From the NCBI GenBank assembly GCA_033875255.1, contig JAWZSN010000014.1, forward strand, positions 77,484 to 141,483: 64,000 bases of DNA, given 5' to 3'. How positions within the stretch are numbered: the stretch's first letter is position 1; every line of letters begins with the position of its first letter. The position numbers and the translations under genes were made by a program. Shown here piece after piece: positions 31,818-39,956 of the stretch. Under the pieces are notes generated by a model that saw only the letters and a program-made list of their open reading frames with translations, was not told the origin of the DNA and searched no databases. The DNA is from Marinimicrococcus sp033875255. Its GTDB lineage: Bacteria > Pseudomonadota > Alphaproteobacteria > Geminicoccales > Geminicoccaceae.

Positions 31818-33350
31818 ATGCCCGACCAGCTAGCATTCTTCGGCCAGGCGATCCTCCACTTCCTCACGCCCTCGGCCCTCTTCTACGTGCTCTGGTCGAC
31901 GCTCCTTGGCATCGTCGTGGGGATGCTGCCGGGGCTCACTGCGACGCTGGGCGTGGCGCTCATGACCACGCTCACCTTCCAGCTCGAGAGCGACAGCGCC
32001 ATTCTCGTGCTGATCTGCGTCTATATCGGCGCCATCTACGGCGGCAGCCGCAGCGCCATCCTCCTCAACATCCCCGGCACCCCGGCCAATGCCGCCACGG
32101 CGCTGGACGGCTTCCCGCTGGCCCGCGCCGGGCTCGCCGGCAAGGCCATGGCGATCGCCACCAGCGGCTCGGTGATGGGCAGCCTGATCGGCATGGTCTT
32201 CCTGATGGCGGTGGCCCCGGTGCTGGCCGACTTCGCGCTGAGGTTCGGCGCCTACGAGTTCTTCTGGCTGGCCGTCTTCGGCATCGTCATCGCCGGCCGG
32301 CTCACCGCGCTCTCCGACCCGCTCAAGGGCTGGATCGCCGGCTTTTTGGGGCTGCTCGTGGCCATGGTGGGCCAGGAGGGGATGTACTCCTACCCGCGCT
32401 TCTCCTTCGGCAGCACCGATCTCGCCGGCGGGTTCGGCCTGCTGCCCGCCATGGTGGGCGCCTTCGGCTTCGCCGAGGTGCTCCACGTCATGACCAGCGG
32501 CCGCTACGAGGCGGTCAAGAGCCGGCTCGATTCGATCCTCCCCAAGCTCAAGGAGATCTTCCGCTACTGGCGCACCATCATCCGCTCGGGCGTCATCGGC
32601 ACCTTCATGGGGATCGTGCCGGGCGTGGGCGAGGACATGGGGGCCTGGGTCTCCTATGCCGCGGCGCGCCGCGCCAGCAAGGAGAGCGAGAGCTTCGGCA
32701 AGGGCTCGGTGGAAGGCCTGATGGCCGCCGAGACCGGCAACAACGCCGCCGTGCCCGGTGCGATCATCCCGGTCCTGACCCTGGCGGTGCCGGGCTCTGC
32801 CCCGGCCGCCGTGCTGCTCGCCGCGATGATCATCCACGGAATCCGCCCGGGCCCGCTCATCATGATCGAGCAGCCGCAGTTCGTGTACGAGGTGGTGGCG
32901 ATGGTGCTCATGGCCACGCTCGCCATCCTGGTCCTGGGCCTGCTCCTCACCCGCCCGCTGCTCACGGTGCTGAGCGTCCCGCGCGAGCGGCTCATGCCGG
33001 TGGTCTTCGTGCTGTGCACCATCGGCTCGTTCGCCATCGCCAGCCGGCTCTTCGACGTCTGGGTGATGCTGGGCTTCGGCGTGCTGGGCTACGTGATGCG
33101 CCGGCTCGACTTCCCCACCGCCCCGCTGATCCTGGGCATCGTGCTGGGCGACATGTTCGACAAGAGCCTGCGCCGCGGCCTCGTGCTCAGCGACGGCGAT
33201 CCCACCCCCTTCTTCACCCGGCCCATCAGCCTCGTGCTGTTCCTGGCCGTGCTGCTGACCTTCGTGCTGGGCGGCGGCACGCTGCGCCGGATCGGCGGCT
33301 GGCTCGGCCTGCGCCGGCAGCAAGGCGGCGCCACGGAGGCCTCGCGGTGA
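31818..33350 (+). CDS. tctA: Tripartite tricarboxylate transporter large permease (TctA)
   Basis: This 510-residue permease has about a dozen membrane helices. TctA signatures are GIVVGMLPGLTATLGVALM near the start and YGGSRSAILLNIPGTPANAA, then GTFMGIVPGVGEDMGAWVSY and AETGNNAAVPGAIIPVLTLA later. It forms the sodium- or proton-coupled import channel with TctB. Its TGA stop overlaps the GTG start of the next gene. Confidence 0.95.
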   Translation: MPDQLAFFGQAILHFLTPSALFYVLWSTLLGIVVGMLPGLTATLGVALMTTLTFQLESDSAILVLICVYIGAIYGGSRSAILLNIPGTPANAATALDGFPLARAGLAGKAMAIATSGSVMGSLIGMVFLMAVAPVLADFALRFGAYEFFWLAVFGIVIAGRLTALSDPLKGWIAGFLGLLVAMVGQEGMYSYPRFSFGSTDLAGGFGLLPAMVGAFGFAEVLHVMTSGRYEAVKSRLDSILPKLKEIFRYWRTIIRSGVIGTFMGIVPGVGEDMGAWVSYAAARRASKESESFGKGSVEGLMAAETGNNAAVPGAIIPVLTLAVPGSAPAAVLLAAMIIHGIRPGPLIMIEQPQFVYEVVAMVLMATLAILVLGLLLTRPLLTVLSVPRERLMPVVFVLCTIGSFAIASRLFDVWVMLGFGVLGYVMRRLDFPTAPLILGIVLGDMFDKSLRRGLVLSDGDPTPFFTRPISLVLFLAVLLTFVLGGGTLRRIGGWLGLRRQQGGATEASR

Positions 33351-34351
33351 GCCGCCCGCTGCGCGTCCTCCAGGCGGGCTTCGGCGCCTTCGGCCCGGTC
33401 CACCTCGCCGGCTGGCGGGCGCTGGGAGAGCAGGTCGATCTCCGGGTCGCCGACCCCGACCCCGCCGCCCGCGCCATGGCACGGTCCCTGGGGGTCCCGG
33501 AGGAGCGCCTCGCCGCCGACCCGCTCGACCTCCTGGAGAGCGTCGACGCGGTGGACGTGGCGACCCCTGCGGACACCCATTTTTCCCTGTGCAGCCGTGC
33601 CCTGGAGCAAGGACTTGATGTTTTCGTCGAGAAGCCGCTGACCGCCACCCTGGCCGAGGCGGAGGCGCTGACGGGCCTGCTGGAGCGGACCGGCAGGATC
33701 CTCCAGGTGGGCTTCTACCTGCGCGCCACGCCGCTCGCCCGGGCGCTCAAGAGGGAGGTGGAGGCCGGCACGCCGGGCGCGCTGCGGCAGGTCACGGGCG
33801 AGTTCTCCGGGTTCAAGCGGCCGCGCCGCGACAGCGGCGTGCTCGACAACGACCTCGTGCATTTCCTCGACCTCGTGCTCTGGCTGATGGGCGAGCCGCG
33901 CGACATGCGCTGCGTGACCCGCGATTTCCTCGGCCGCGGCAGCGAGGACCTGGCGGTGCTGCTGCTCGCCTTCGAGGGGGGAGCGGTGGCCCGGCTCGAG
34001 GCGAGCTGGCACATGCCGGGGGAGACCATGGACCCGATCGTGCCGGGCAATCTCGCCACCAAGCGCCTTCGCCTGGCCGGCAAGCAGGGCCAGCTCGACG
34101 CCGACTTCATCGCCGACCGTCTGGTGGTGCACCGCCGCCGCCACGTCGAGGAGGCCGCCGGCTGGCGCGTGGAGGCGGAGCCGGGCCTGCTGCCGCCGCT
34201 CGCCGGGGCCGCCCCCGGCGCGGTCATGGCGACCCAGTTCGGGGAGTTCCTCGCCTGCGTGCGCGAGCGGCGCCGGCCGGAGGCCGGCATAGAGGCCGGC
34301 CTCGCCACGATCAGGCTGATCGAGCGGGCGAGACGGGAGAGTTTCTCGTGA
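33347..34351 (+). CDS. Gfo/Idh/MocA-family oxidoreductase
   Basis: The protein has 334 residues from GTG 33347, which overlaps the tctA stop (GTGA). The Rossmann start is LRVLQAGFGAFGPVHLAGWR, followed by VDVATPADTHF and the family EKP motif in VFVEKPLTATLAEAEAL, and GVLDNDLVHFLDLVLWLMGE carries the conserved Asp/His catalytic region. Members use NAD(P) to oxidise sugar or cyclitol hydroxyls. Context suggests it makes the keto-sugar that the following isomerase handles. Confidence 0.9.
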   Translation: MSRPLRVLQAGFGAFGPVHLAGWRALGEQVDLRVADPDPAARAMARSLGVPEERLAADPLDLLESVDAVDVATPADTHFSLCSRALEQGLDVFVEKPLTATLAEAEALTGLLERTGRILQVGFYLRATPLARALKREVEAGTPGALRQVTGEFSGFKRPRRDSGVLDNDLVHFLDLVLWLMGEPRDMRCVTRDFLGRGSEDLAVLLLAFEGGAVARLEASWHMPGETMDPIVPGNLATKRLRLAGKQGQLDADFIADRLVVHRRRHVEEAAGWRVEAEPGLLPPLAGAAPGAVMATQFGEFLACVRERRRPEAGIEAGLATIRLIERARRESFS

Positions 34352-34361
34352 GGATCACCTT

Positions 34362-35192
34362 GTGAAGATCACGCTGTGCAACGAGGTGGTGCGGGAGCTG
34401 TCCTTCGAGCGGCAGTGCGCTTTCGCGGCCGGGCTCGGCTATGACGGGCTCGAGCTCGCCCCCTTCACCCTGGGCGGGAACCCGCACCTCCTGTCAGGGG
34501 CCGCGCGCGTCCGCCTGCGCCGTGCCTCGGCCGAGGCGGGGATCAGGATCTCGGGGCTGCACTGGCTGCTGCTGGCGCCCGAGGGGCTCTCCATCACCAG
34601 CGCCGATCCGGCGGTGCGCACCCGCACGCTGGAAGTGATCCGCCGGCTCGTGGATCTTGCCGCCGATCTGGGGGCCGAGGTGCTGGTGCACGGCTCGCCG
34701 GGCCAGCGCCGGCTCGACGGCGGGAGCGACCGCGAGGCCGCCCGCGCCAGGGGCACCGAGGCCTTCCTCCTGGCCGGCGAGGCGGCGGCGGCGGCAGGCC
34801 TCGTCTACTGCATCGAGCCGCTTGCTCCGCCCGAGGCGGATTTCGTGACCACGATCGCCGAGGCGGCGCAGATCGTGCGCGAGGCCGGCAACCCTGCCCT
34901 CCTCACCATGCTCGATGCCAGCGCCGCCTCGCTGGGCGAGGTGGCAGCACCTGCCGCCCTGCTCGAGAGCTGGCTGCCCACGGGCCTCATCGGCCATGTC
35001 CACCTCAACGACCGCAACCGGCAGGGGCCGGGCCAGGGCGACGACCGCTTCGCCCCGCTCCTTCGGGTCCTGCATGCCCGTGGCTGGAGCCGCTGGGTGG
35101 GGGTCGAGCCCTTCGTCTACCGGCCGGACGGGCCCGCATCCGCCGCCCGCGCCATCGGCTATGTCCGCGGAATCCTGGAGAGCATCGCATGA
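34362..35192 (+). CDS. Sugar phosphate isomerase/epimerase (xylose-isomerase-like TIM barrel)
   Basis: The protein has 276 residues from GTG 34362. Barrel strands are recognisable: MKITLCNEVV, YDGLELAPFTLGG, LGAEVLVHGSPGQRR, VYCIEPLAPPEADFVTT (metal-ligand Glu), LLTMLDASAAS, LIGHVHLNDRNRQGPGQGDD (His), and WVGVEPFVYRPDG (Glu). This metal site arrangement is typical of the AP-endonuclease-2-like family acting on keto sugars and inosose-type compounds. It overlaps the next gene by 4 bp. The substrate is unknown. Confidence 0.88.
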   Translation: MKITLCNEVVRELSFERQCAFAAGLGYDGLELAPFTLGGNPHLLSGAARVRLRRASAEAGIRISGLHWLLLAPEGLSITSADPAVRTRTLEVIRRLVDLAADLGAEVLVHGSPGQRRLDGGSDREAARARGTEAFLLAGEAAAAAGLVYCIEPLAPPEADFVTTIAEAAQIVREAGNPALLTMLDASAASLGEVAAPAALLESWLPTGLIGHVHLNDRNRQGPGQGDDRFAPLLRVLHARGWSRWVGVEPFVYRPDGPASAARAIGYVRGILESIA

Positions 35193-36643
35193 GCCGTCCG
35201 CGCCTGAGCGTCGAGGAGATCGGGCTTTTCGAGCGCGACGTGGCGCTGCGCCTGCCGTTCCGCTTCGGCGTCACCACCGTCACCCGGGCCACCCAGGCGG
35301 TGGCCCGGGTGCGCATCCGGCTGGAGGACGGCAGAACGGCCTGGGGGGTGGCCGCCGAGAGCCTCGCCGCCAAATGGTTCGACAAGAACCTGGCGCTCTC
35401 AGACGAGGACAATCTGGCCCAGCTCCGCCAGTCGCTGGCCATCGCCTGCCGGCTCTACCGCGCGCACGGGCCCGCCACCGCCTTCGGCCTGTTCGCCGGC
35501 ACCCACGAGGCGCAGACACGCGAGGCGGCAGCACTGGGCCTGAACCCCCTGGTGGCGGGCTACGGGCCCGCACTCCTCGACCGCGCCGTGCTCGACGGGC
35601 TGGGCCGGGCGCTCGGCACCTCGTTCGCGGCGATGATCCGCGCCAACCTGCCGGGCATCGAGGCGGGCCCGCTCGCCCCCGACCTCGCCGGCTTCGACAT
35701 GGACAGGTTCCTGGCCGGCCTCGCCATGGCGCCCTCCATCGCCGTGCGCCACACGGTGGGGCTGGTGGACCCGCTCACCGCCGCCGACCGCCCGGAGCGC
35801 CGGAACGACGGCCTGCCGGAGACCCTCGAGGAGGTGGCGCGGGCCTATGGCTGCCGGCACTACAAGCTCAAGGTCTCGGGCCCGCTCGAGGAGGATCTGG
35901 AGCGGCTCTCCACCATCGCCGCGGTGCTCGACCGGGAGGTGCCGGGCTACGTGGCGACGCTGGACGGCAACGAGCAGTACCGCGACATCGAGGCGGTGGT
36001 GGAGCTCTGGCGGCGGATGGCGGAGACCCCGGCGCTGGAGAAGCTCGTCGCCGCCATCCTCTTCATCGAGCAGCCCATCGCCCGCTCCGTGGCGCTGGAG
36101 CGCTCCGTCGGGCCCCTGGCCCGCCACCGGCCGGTGATCCTCGACGAGTCGGATGGCACCATCGACGCCTTCGTGCAGGGCAGGTCGCTCGGCTACGAAG
36201 GCATCTCCAGCAAGACCTGCAAGGGTTTCTTCAAGTCCTTTCTCAACGCCGCCCGGTGCGCCGCGTGGAACGCGGAGGCGGGGCGCGAGCGCTTCTTCAT
36301 GTCGGCCGAGGACCTCACCACCTGGGCCGGGGTCTCGGTGCAGCAGGACCTGGCGCTGGTGGCCACGCTCGGGCTCGGCCATGTCGAGCGCAACGGCCAC
36401 CACTTCATCGACGGCATGAGCTTCGCGCCCGAGGCCGAGCAGCAGGCCTTCCTCGAGGCCCATCCCGGCCTCTACGCGCGCTCGAACGGCACCGTGCGGC
36501 TCAGGATCGAGGACGGCAGGCTCGACCTGCGCTCGCTGGACTGCCCGGGCTTCGCCACTGCCGCCCTGCCCGACTTCGTCTCGATGCGCCCGATGCCCCC
36601 CGCACCCGAGGGGCCGATCCTTCCCGCGGAGACCCGCCCGTGA
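35189..36643 (+). CDS. Enolase-superfamily enzyme (MLE/MR-like)
   Basis: The protein has 484 residues, long for the superfamily. The barrel residues are in place: Lys226 and Lys228 (YKLKVSG), metal ligands Asp259 (LDGNEQY), Glu294 (FIEQPI) and Asp319-Glu320 (ILDESDG), and Lys342 in SSKTCKG. The Lys/Lys arrangement resembles the muconate-lactonising/epimerase subgroup more than His-Asp sugar-acid dehydratases, so either dehydration or epimerisation is possible. The capping domain holds unusual insertions after residue 60. It sits mid-operon with overlapping starts on both sides. Confidence 0.85.
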   Translation: MSRPRLSVEEIGLFERDVALRLPFRFGVTTVTRATQAVARVRIRLEDGRTAWGVAAESLAAKWFDKNLALSDEDNLAQLRQSLAIACRLYRAHGPATAFGLFAGTHEAQTREAAALGLNPLVAGYGPALLDRAVLDGLGRALGTSFAAMIRANLPGIEAGPLAPDLAGFDMDRFLAGLAMAPSIAVRHTVGLVDPLTAADRPERRNDGLPETLEEVARAYGCRHYKLKVSGPLEEDLERLSTIAAVLDREVPGYVATLDGNEQYRDIEAVVELWRRMAETPALEKLVAAILFIEQPIARSVALERSVGPLARHRPVILDESDGTIDAFVQGRSLGYEGISSKTCKGFFKSFLNAARCAAWNAEAGRERFFMSAEDLTTWAGVSVQQDLALVATLGLGHVERNGHHFIDGMSFAPEAEQQAFLEAHPGLYARSNGTVRLRIEDGRLDLRSLDCPGFATAALPDFVSMRPMPPAPEGPILPAETRP

Positions 36644-37671
36644 GCTTTTCCTTCCCCCGGAGCTTCGCCTCCGTCGAGGAGCTGGACGACTTCCTGGCCC
36701 GGCCGGGCGAAGCGCTCGTGGAGGACCTGGCGAAGGTGCCGGGCGACATCGCGATCCTGGGTGCGGGCGGCAAGATGGGGCCCTCGCTGGCCCGCCTCGC
36801 CCGCCGGGCGGCACCAGAGCGCCGCATCCTGGCGGTGGCGCGGTTCAGCGAGGCAGGATTGAAGGAGGCGCTGGAGCGCGACGGGATCGCGTGCATCGCC
36901 TGCGATCTCATGGACCGCGCGGCGGTGGCGGCCCTGCCGCAGGTCCCCAACGTGATCTTCATGGCCGGCCGCAAGTTCGGCTCGCAGGGCGCCGAGCACC
37001 TGACATGGGCGATGAACGTGCTGGCCCCCGCCCTCGTGGCCGAGCATTTTTGTCACTCCAGGATCGTCGCGTTCTCCACCGGCTGCGTCTATCCGTTCGT
37101 TCCGGTGACCTCGGGCGGTGCTACCGAGGACGTGCCGCCCGCCGCCCCCGCCGGCGACTACGCCTGGTCGTGCATCGGCCGCGAGCGGGTCTTCCAGCAC
37201 TTCTCGCAGCTGCTCGGCACGGCGGGGCGCCTCTTCCGCCTCAACTACGCCATCGACATGCGCTACGGCGTGCTCCACGACGTGGCCCGCAAGGTCATGG
37301 CGGGTGAGCCGGTGGATCTCTCCATGGGCCATGTCAACGTGATCTGGCAGGGCGACGCCAACGCCGCGGCCCTGCGCTGCCTCGCCCACGCCACCTCGCC
37401 CACCAGCCCGCTCAACGTGAGCGGCCCCGAGACGGTGAGCATAAGCTGGCTGGCGGAGAGGTTCGGGTCGCTTCTCGGCCGGGCACCGGTGCTCGCCGGC
37501 GCCGAGGCCCCCTCGGGCTGGCTGGTCAACACCGCTTCCGCCGCCGCCCTGATGGGCTATCCCTCCGTGCCCCTGGAAAGGATGATCCATTGGACCGCCG
37601 ACTGGCTCACCCGCGGCCAGCCCACCCTCGACAAGCCGACCCATTATGAGGTCCGCGACGGGGTGTTCTGA
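36640..37671 (+). CDS. NAD-dependent epimerase-like protein (atypical SDR)
   Basis: The protein has 343 residues from GTG 36640, overlapping the previous stop. The nucleotide motif is non-canonical: DIAILGAGGKMGPSLARLAR in place of TGGxGxxG. FSTGCVYPFVPVTSGG and DYAWSCIGRERVFQHFSQ mark the active region, where the usual Tyr-x-x-x-Lys is not obvious (YAWSCIGRER). It therefore may be an SDR with altered chemistry or an NAD-binding partner. Co-transcription with the oxidoreductase, isomerase and enolase-type genes places it in the same catabolic pathway. Confidence 0.78.
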   Translation: MSFSFPRSFASVEELDDFLARPGEALVEDLAKVPGDIAILGAGGKMGPSLARLARRAAPERRILAVARFSEAGLKEALERDGIACIACDLMDRAAVAALPQVPNVIFMAGRKFGSQGAEHLTWAMNVLAPALVAEHFCHSRIVAFSTGCVYPFVPVTSGGATEDVPPAAPAGDYAWSCIGRERVFQHFSQLLGTAGRLFRLNYAIDMRYGVLHDVARKVMAGEPVDLSMGHVNVIWQGDANAAALRCLAHATSPTSPLNVSGPETVSISWLAERFGSLLGRAPVLAGAEAPSGWLVNTASAAALMGYPSVPLERMIHWTADWLTRGQPTLDKPTHYEVRDGVF

Positions 37672-38518
37672 GCCGCTCGAGGAGCGCCGGCTGCACCCTG
37701 CCGACGCCGTTGCCGCCTGCCCGCTCTCGGAGGAGGCGGGCTGGAACCAGACGCAGGCGGACTGGGCGTTCATGCTCGGGGCCGGCCACGGGCTGGGCCT
37801 GCTCCACGAGGGGCGTCCCGTCGCCTCCGCCCTGGTCCTGCCCCTGGGGAAGGATCTCTGCTGGATCAGCATGGTGCTGGTGACGGAGCGCTTCCGCCGC
37901 CGGGGGCTGGGCTCGCGGCTCCTCGCGCGCTGCCTCGCCATCGCCGGGGAGAACGGGTGGCGCCCGGGCCTCGATGCCACCGGGCTCGGCCGGCCGCTCT
38001 ATGCGAGGCTCGGCTTTGCCGACTGCCACCCGCTCGCCCGCTGGGAGGCGGAGGCGGCGGCGCTCACGGCACCCGTTCCGGAGGGCATGGAGATCACGCC
38101 CGTGGACGGGGCCGCCATGGCGGAGGTGCTGGCGCTCGATTGCGAGCAGGGCGGCATGGCGCGCCGGGAGATTCTGGAGCATCTGCACGGCCGTGCGCCG
38201 GCGGCGGCGCACGTGGCGCGTGCGGGCGGCCGCACGATCGGCTATGTGCTGGGCCGCCCCGGGCGCCGGGCCGGGCAGATCGGCCCGCTTCTGGCGCGCG
38301 CGCCGGAGGCTGCCCCGGCGCTGGCGGCGGCGGCGGCCCGCGCCTTTGCGGGCACGGTGATCCTCGACGTGCCGGACGGATCGGCGGGCTTCCGCTCCTG
38401 GCTCGCGTCCCGCGGCGGCACATCCCGGCGGCGCTTCACCCGCATGCTGCGCGGCAGCAGCCACGCTCCGGGCGAGGCGGCCGCGCTCCACGCCATCGCC
38501 GGCCCCGAGCTCGGCTGA
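37646..38518 (+). CDS. GNAT-family N-acetyltransferase with C-terminal acetyltransferase-like domain
   Basis: The protein has 290 residues from ATG 37646, overlapping the epimerase gene by 26 bp. The N-terminal GNAT core has WISMVLVTERFRRRGLGSRL, whose RRRGLGSRL is the acetyl-CoA-binding loop, followed by GLDATGLGRPLYARLGF. A second, GNAT-related half follows (GYVLGRPGRRAGQIGPLLAR), as in two-domain members. The substrate is unknown. Its presence inside a sugar-catabolic operon suggests detoxification or modification of an intermediate, which is inference. Confidence 0.85.
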   Translation: MRSATGCSEPLEERRLHPADAVAACPLSEEAGWNQTQADWAFMLGAGHGLGLLHEGRPVASALVLPLGKDLCWISMVLVTERFRRRGLGSRLLARCLAIAGENGWRPGLDATGLGRPLYARLGFADCHPLARWEAEAAALTAPVPEGMEITPVDGAAMAEVLALDCEQGGMARREILEHLHGRAPAAAHVARAGGRTIGYVLGRPGRRAGQIGPLLARAPEAAPALAAAAARAFAGTVILDVPDGSAGFRSWLASRGGTSRRRFTRMLRGSSHAPGEAAALHAIAGPELG

Positions 38519-38538
38519 AAGGATCTTTTGTCAGCATC

Positions 38539-39225
38539 ATGACCGAGGCCGTCTCGAAGCCGCGCAGCAAGTCCTCCGCGAGAGCGGACTCCTCGGGCGC
38601 CCCGGAGGCCCGCCAGCGCAACCCGGAGCGCACCCGTGCGGCCATCCTGGAGGCGGCGCTGGAGGAGTTCGCGGCGCACGGGCTGGGCGGTGCGCGCATC
38701 GACGCCATCGCCGCCCGCGCCGGCGTCAACAAGCGCATGCTCTACCACTATTTCGGCAACAAGGAGGCGCTCTTCACGGCGGCCCTGCTGCACACCTACG
38801 AGCACATCCGCCACAGCGAGAGCGATCTTCACCTGGAAGCCATGGAGCCGGCCCAGGCGATCGCCCGGCTCATCGACTTCACCTTCGACTATTTCCTCGA
38901 CCACCCGCACTTCGTGAGCATGCTCAACACCGAGAACATGCACCGCGCCCGCTACCTGCGCGGCTCGGGCGAAGGAGCCAGGATCAACATCCCGCTGGTC
39001 CAGACCCTGGAGGGCGTGCTGGCGCGCGGTGCGGCGTCCGGCGTGTTCCGCAAGGACGTCGACCCGGTCCAGCTCTACGTCTCCATCGCCGGCATCTGCT
39101 ACTTCTACTTCTCCAACATCCACACGCTCTCCACCATCTTCGAGCGCGACCTCGCCGCCCCGCCCATGCTGGAGGCCCGCAAGCGCCATGTGCTGGAGGT
39201 GATCCTGGGCTATCTGCGGCCCTGA
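38539..39225 (+). CDS. TetR/AcrR-family transcriptional regulator
   Basis: The protein has 228 residues from ATG 38539. The N-terminal helix-turn-helix reads RTRAAILEAALEEFAAHGLG, then IAARAGVNKRMLYHYFGNKE. A ligand-binding C-terminal domain follows (FTFDYFLDHPHFVSMLNTEN, LYVSIAGICYFYFSNIHTLS), resembling pyrimidine/ring-catabolism regulators (RutR-like) in the HPHFVSMLN region. It closes the nine-gene operon, and the matching inverted repeats before both catabolic operons are its likely binding sites. Confidence 0.92.
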   Translation: MTEAVSKPRSKSSARADSSGAPEARQRNPERTRAAILEAALEEFAAHGLGGARIDAIAARAGVNKRMLYHYFGNKEALFTAALLHTYEHIRHSESDLHLEAMEPAQAIARLIDFTFDYFLDHPHFVSMLNTENMHRARYLRGSGEGARINIPLVQTLEGVLARGAASGVFRKDVDPVQLYVSIAGICYFYFSNIHTLSTIFERDLAAPPMLEARKRHVLEVILGYLRP

Positions 39226-39237
39226 GAGGATGGCGGC

Positions 39238-39549
39238 CTACGCGTCGGGCCATTTCCCCGCAGGCCAGTTCCTCGCCTCGTGAATCACGCGCAGAACGAC
39301 GAGCCTCTCCTCGCCGGATGGTGCGGTGGCGAGGGCATAGGAGAGAATATAGGGAAGATCCGGGACCGGCTTTTCGTAGGTCCCGGTGACCCGTCCCTGC
39401 CGGCCTGTCGGCATGAAGGCCAGGTTCAGGACGGCCTTCTCGATCCTGTCGGCGACCAGGCTAGCGGCGGTTCGGTTGTCCTTGGCGATGTAGACGACGA
39501 GCGCATTCAGGTCGGCCAGCGCGTCTTGCGACCAGACGACCCACCTCAC
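39238..39549 (-). CDS. ParE/RelE-family toxin
   Basis: The protein has 103 residues, a typical length. The fold is recognisable from RWVVWSQDALADLNALVVYI near the N-terminus, RTAASLVADRIEKAVLNLAF, GRQGRVTGTYEKPVPDLPYI and the final strand EERLVVLRVIHEARNWP. Members inhibit gyrase (ParE) or cleave mRNA (RelE); which applies is not clear. The start overlaps the antitoxin stop by 4 bp, giving antitoxin-toxin order. The pair lies on the opposite strand between the two catabolic operons. Confidence 0.88.
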   Translation of the reverse strand: MRWVVWSQDALADLNALVVYIAKDNRTAASLVADRIEKAVLNLAFMPTGRQGRVTGTYEKPVPDLPYILSYALATAPSGEERLVVLRVIHEARNWPAGKWPDA

Positions 39550-39806
39550 CGCTGTCCCTTGGCCGCCGCGTCAATATTGTCGCGGAGCTGCCGCATGGCC
39601 TCGTCATGGGGCACGACACGTCCGGCCTCCATGTCATCGAGACCCCTTTGGATGCTCTCGACGATCGCCAGCTCGCGCTCCACGTAATCGGCCAGGGCCT
39701 CGCCCGCGAGAAAGGAGCGGGTGCGTCGGGTCTTCTCCGCCAGCAGGCCCAGCCGCTCCTTCAGCTCGGCCGGCAGGCGCAGGGTTAGCGTGGCATTGTC
39801 GCTCAT
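39546..39806 (-). CDS. Ribbon-helix-helix antitoxin (CopG/ParD-like)
   Basis: The protein has 86 residues from ATG 39806. It begins NATLTLRLPAELKERLGLLA, a ribbon-helix-helix DNA-binding strand and first helix, then KTRRTRSFLAGEALADYVER. The acidic C-terminal half (SIQRGLDDMEAGRVVPHDEA) should wrap the toxin. It is expected to repress its own promoter and neutralise the downstream toxin. It directly overlaps the toxin gene. Confidence 0.88.
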   Translation of the reverse strand: MSDNATLTLRLPAELKERLGLLAEKTRRTRSFLAGEALADYVERELAIVESIQRGLDDMEAGRVVPHDEAMRQLRDNIDAAAKGQR

Positions 39807-39925
39807 CGTCCCGTCCGTCTCTGCACGCGCATGCGTATCTTGTAGCACGGCGACTCTTCGGAGGTCCCCCGCTCCATGCCTTTCCTGCATGCCCCTTGAC
39901 AGCGGGCCGGGCGGGCGGCGAAGTT

Positions 39926-39941
39926 GTAACCATCCGGTTAC
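39926..39941. promoter_or_regulatory. Inverted repeat upstream of the second catabolic operon
   Basis: GTAACC (39926-39931) and GGTTAC (39936-39941) are perfect complements four bases apart, ending 15 bp before the first start codon. It shares GTAAC/GTTAC ends with the 30156-30177 operator, though the spacing between arms differs. It is a candidate second target of the TetR regulator. Confidence 0.55.
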
Positions 39942-39956
39942 TTGAGGGCCGTGCCC

